Assembly: GCA_030159075.1 (NCBI GenBank)
Contig: BROG01000261.1
Location: forward strand, 62,001 to 126,000
Direction of reading: 5' to 3'
Source of the DNA: Atrina japonica
Lineage: Eukaryota > Mollusca > Bivalvia > Pterioida > Pinnidae
DNA length: 64,000 nucleotides
Positions 59,409 through 64,000 of this stretch are shown one piece after another. Numbering within the stretch: the stretch's first letter is position 1; each line of letters begins with the position of its first letter. A program made the position numbers and the translations under genes. Under the pieces are notes generated by a model. The model ran no database searches, was not told the origin of the DNA, and was given only the letters and a program-made list of their open reading frames with translations.

Positions 59409-60342
59409 TAAAGGGTTATAGATTCAAGTTTACCGACAAAATAACCAATAGCCAGCTATTGTGTGATTTGGTCTTTATTATGTACCACGACAACATTTTT
59501 ATTTTTTTGTATGTGAAAAATGATTGATCTAAAAAAATCTCTGAAAATCATGTTCTATATAGCAGAAAAAATGCAATAGTCGGCTACTGATCCTAGCCAA
59601 TTACTGGTCCTCAACCAGTTAATTCAAGTCATTATTATATATATCTCATTTTCCAATGATAAAATCATAGATAAAAGTCTCGCTATCAATTTGACTCCCA
59701 AATATAAGTAAATGTATAACAGACTCCAAATTAGCTGTCAACGTGACTCCAAAGCATAGAATCCAGAACTCCAGTCTAATTCCTCAAAATAGAATCCTTG
59801 ATTCAACTATCAAGTTGACTCCCATCCATAAGTTCACAGATTAAAGTTCAGGTATCAAATTGACTTTAATTTAAGCAAAAAACATCAAATCAATGCAAGC
59901 TAGACAAAAAGTAGAATGCACCTTGATTAGTGGGTGACGGGGTCATCTGGAACGTATAAATCACAATATCTACACCTAATACTTCCATCACATGTTCTTC
60001 TTCCACAAATGATATATTTCACAATATGACAGTGTTTTCTAATCACGTTACTTCAGTTTTTACTTCTCATCAATTGTCTTTATTAAAGTTTAATCATGCA
60101 AATGTTCACCTTATCTAAGAAAGTTTGCTTGACTTCTAATGAAATTAGCCAGCCAGGTGGTCCAATACCTGAAAGACAGTAATCAGTATTTTCTTAATTA
60201 AAGTCTGCTCTTTTTCCTTCCATGTTTATATCAAAATTAATTCTTCAGCGACTGCTTTGTAATCTGATGGAACTATATAAAACAAGATACAGACATTAAT
60301 TATGCTGTATACTAATGGACAAGTGTCTGTTCATACCTTCTA

Positions 60343-60346
<4 letters not shown>
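59409..60346. other. AT-rich non-coding stretch
   Basis: No gene. Diverged phrases such as CTATCAATTTGACTCCCAAA recur around 59680-59870 (old repeat). Confidence 0.4.

Positions 60347-60378
<32 letters not shown>
60347..60378. repeat. Poly(A) run, 32 bases
   Basis: Uninterrupted A32. No retroposon body recognised to its left. Confidence 0.95.
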
Positions 60379-60380
<2 letters not shown>

Positions 60381-60589
60381 CCTCATCAACCAGCTGCAGA
60401 GATACCACTTGCCAGATAAAAGTGTCATAGTGGTGCAAACTTTATTTTATTATGACTTGGTGATGTAATCACTGCAATACAAAATCTTTGATCTTTTAGT
60501 TTACCTATAATGGTTTCCTTGGTTACCGTACTCTGGTCATAATATGCTGGTAGTGTAGCTTTGCTCTGATATAATTAAGTCCATTGGAA

Positions 60590-61115
60590 AACAAGGTCAT
60601 GACACACCCTTAGGTTGTGACCAATAACATAAAAAATTTAATGTATTTGAAGCAAGGCTTGGAAAGTTATAGTATGGACACAAATTTTGTCTATGCATGC
60701 ATTGTGGCCTTGACCTTGAAGGTATGACTCAGGGTCAAGGTTGTGACACACCTTTATGTCATGACCAATAACATCAAAGATTTAATTAATTCTAAGCAAG
60801 GCTTATAAAGTTATAGCCTGAAAACAAATAATTCTGTCCATTTGTGTTCTGTGGCTTTGGCCTTAAAGATATATTCAAGGTCAAGGTTGTGATGCACCTT
60901 TATGTCATAACCAATGACATCAAAGATTTTTTAAAATGCTTTTGATGTAAGACTTGGAAAGCTATAGTCTGGACAAATTCTGTCCGTGGGTGCACTGTGG
61001 ACTTGACCTTGAAGATATGATCCAGGGTCAAGGTTGTGACACACGTTTAGGTCATGGCAAATAACATATCAAATTCTGAATGTATACCAAGCAAAGATTG
61101 GAAAGTTTTAACCTG
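60590..61115. repeat. Diverged ~145-bp tandem repeat, ~3.5 units
   Basis: Units begin AAGGTCATGACACACC at about 60593, then GTCAAGGTTGTGACACACC-like at 60737, 60880 and 61027. Each includes CCAATAACATCAAAGATTTA, AAGCAAGGCTTGGAAAGTTA, and CTTGACCTTGAAG. Spacing is 143-147 bp. The length and layout recall the ~160-bp core repeats of bivalve Helitron-like (pearl) elements, but no terminal motif was found. Confidence 0.8.
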
Positions 61116-61194
61116 GACAAGATTGTGGACAGAACTCGATTTCTGACTGGCAGATTAGCAGGAAGACAACCATTGCAAAACCAATTTCTCACCC

Positions 61195-61316
61195 CCTTTT
61201 TTTGCTGTCCCCAATATTACCAATTGTACAAATCAACCTCTATATAAAGACGACCACCCTATAAACACCGGTTTTCTTGTGTCCCAAAAGATGTTGTTAT
61301 CTACAAGTTTTACTGT
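61195..61316. mobile_element. MITE family B copy 4 (5'-truncated)
   Basis: Begins inside the element at TTTGCTGTCCCCAATATTAC, continues AAATCAACCTCTATATAAAG and ends CTACAAGTTTTACTGTGTA. The left third is missing. Confidence 0.8.
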
Positions 61317-63173
<1,857 letters not shown>

Positions 63174-63351
63174 TACAGATAAATTTGCTTTAGCAACCAC
63201 CTGTGTATAAAGACCACATGGTCATAAAGACTTTTTTGCTGTCCCCAATAGTACCATTTGTGCACAAATCAACCTCTATATAAAGACCACCTCCCTATAA
63301 AGATTGGTTTTCCTGTGTCCCTAAGAGGGTCTTTATCAGGAAATTATTACT
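63174..63351. mobile_element. MITE family B copy 5
   Basis: Left end TACAGATAAATTTGCTTTAG, then CCTGTGTATAAAGACCACAT, CTGTCCCCAATAGTACCATT, and AAATCAACCTCTATATAAAG. The right terminus is degraded after GTCCCTAAGAGGGTC. Confidence 0.82.
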
Positions 63352-63465
63352 CTCCATGCACAAATTATATAGAGCATATTTGCCAATTCATCATAAATTG
63401 ACTAGTATTTTATTTATTACATATTCATTTCTCATAAAACAAGAAAAAGTAGTCCCAAAATTTAA

Positions 63466-63602
63466 GAAGTGTTTTGATGGCCGAGTGAAAATATCACAGG
63501 TTATATTGATCTTGCATAGAGTGTTATTTTTTGCACTGTGAAAAATAAGGATTAAAACATATATATTGAATTGATAAATCCTTATATTTCACTACCAAAA
63601 CT
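63466..63602. mobile_element. Dispersed repeat family F, copy 2
   Basis: GGCCGAGTGAAAATATCAC, AGTGTTATTTTTTGCACTGT and GATAAATCCTTATATTTCAC follow the order of copy 1 (26630-26765). Confidence 0.6.
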
Positions 63603-63629
63603 GTGATAAATGATTATTCTGCATTTCAT

Positions 63630-64000
63630 CATTTTACATTCACTGGCTAATTACCACACATGATCAAGGTAGTCATTACAACCTCTCCATACAGTCATCA
63701 CATACTCTCCATGTAACCATTATATGACTATTCTCTACTAAGTCATTTTTCATTCATAGACTAATCACCACATATGATCAAGTTAGTCATTACACCCTCT
63801 CCATATAGTCATCACATACTCTCCATGTAACCATTATATGATTATTCTCCATTTTATACATTCACTGGCAATTCATCACACATTACCAAGGTAGTCATTT
63901 CACCCTCTCAATACAGTCATCACATACTCTCCATGTAGCCATTATATGACTTTTCTACATATTACATTTGCTGGCTAATCACCACACATGATCAAGGTAG
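63630..64000. repeat. ~110-bp tandem repeat running off the right edge
   Basis: At least three units of CACACATGATCAAGGTAGTC, ATTACACCCTCTCCATACAG, TCATCACATACTCTCCATGT, AACCATTATATGACTATTCT. Anchors at about 63665, 63780, 63890 and 63991 give spacing of 100-115 bp. The array is open-ended at 64000. Confidence 0.9.

Overview
This window looks like nuclear DNA of a marine mollusc, most likely a bivalve. It is AT-rich, nearly gene-free, and packed with tRNA-derived SINEs, short inverted-repeat DNA elements (MITEs) and minisatellites. The bivalve assignment rests on my recollection of one SINE family (1825-2108) and of the repeat landscape. It is an inference, since no database could be searched. 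Nothing looks prokaryotic, so there are no operons, ribosome binding sites or CRISPR arrays.

One gene is certain. On the minus strand, 7920-11186 encodes a complete 1088-residue type II membrane protein of glycoside hydrolase family 38, a Golgi alpha-mannosidase II (MAN2A-like). The whole reading frame lies in one exon. A clear splice acceptor at 11249-11250, just upstream of the start codon, shows that at least one 5' untranslated exon lies at higher coordinates. Two minus-strand promoter-like patches lie upstream, near 16.85-16.91 kb and 21.73-22.0 kb. Either could serve this gene, but neither link is shown by the sequence. A few other short coding-like pieces (766-880, 19921-20031, 21515-21724, 37690-37926) are weak candidates.

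Layout: 0-2.7 kb holds dispersed repeat fragments, a possible exon and an intact SINE with target-site duplication. From 3 to 7.9 kb is unique AT-rich DNA with microsatellites, followed by the mannosidase exon. From 11.4 to 37 kb is non-coding DNA with many MITEs, SINEs and modest minisatellites. From 38.6 to 50.3 kb is an extraordinary run of unrelated minisatellites, with units of 44, 33, 36, 23, 17, 70 and 48 bp. From 54 to 64 kb there are more MITEs, a 20-bp array, a 2-kb 27-bp array, a diverged ~145-bp repeat, and a ~110-bp repeat running off the right edge. By my estimate the tandem arrays fill about 12 kb (19%) of the window.

The most interesting signal is how some arrays arose. The 33-bp array at 14.1-14.6 kb ends in the terminal inverted repeat of a MITE that has a complete copy at 18.2 kb. 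The 70-bp array at 47.1-48.4 kb is a tandem amplification of the tRNA-like head of a SINE whose unamplified copy is at 52.5 kb. Mobile elements therefore appear to be the seeds of satellites here.
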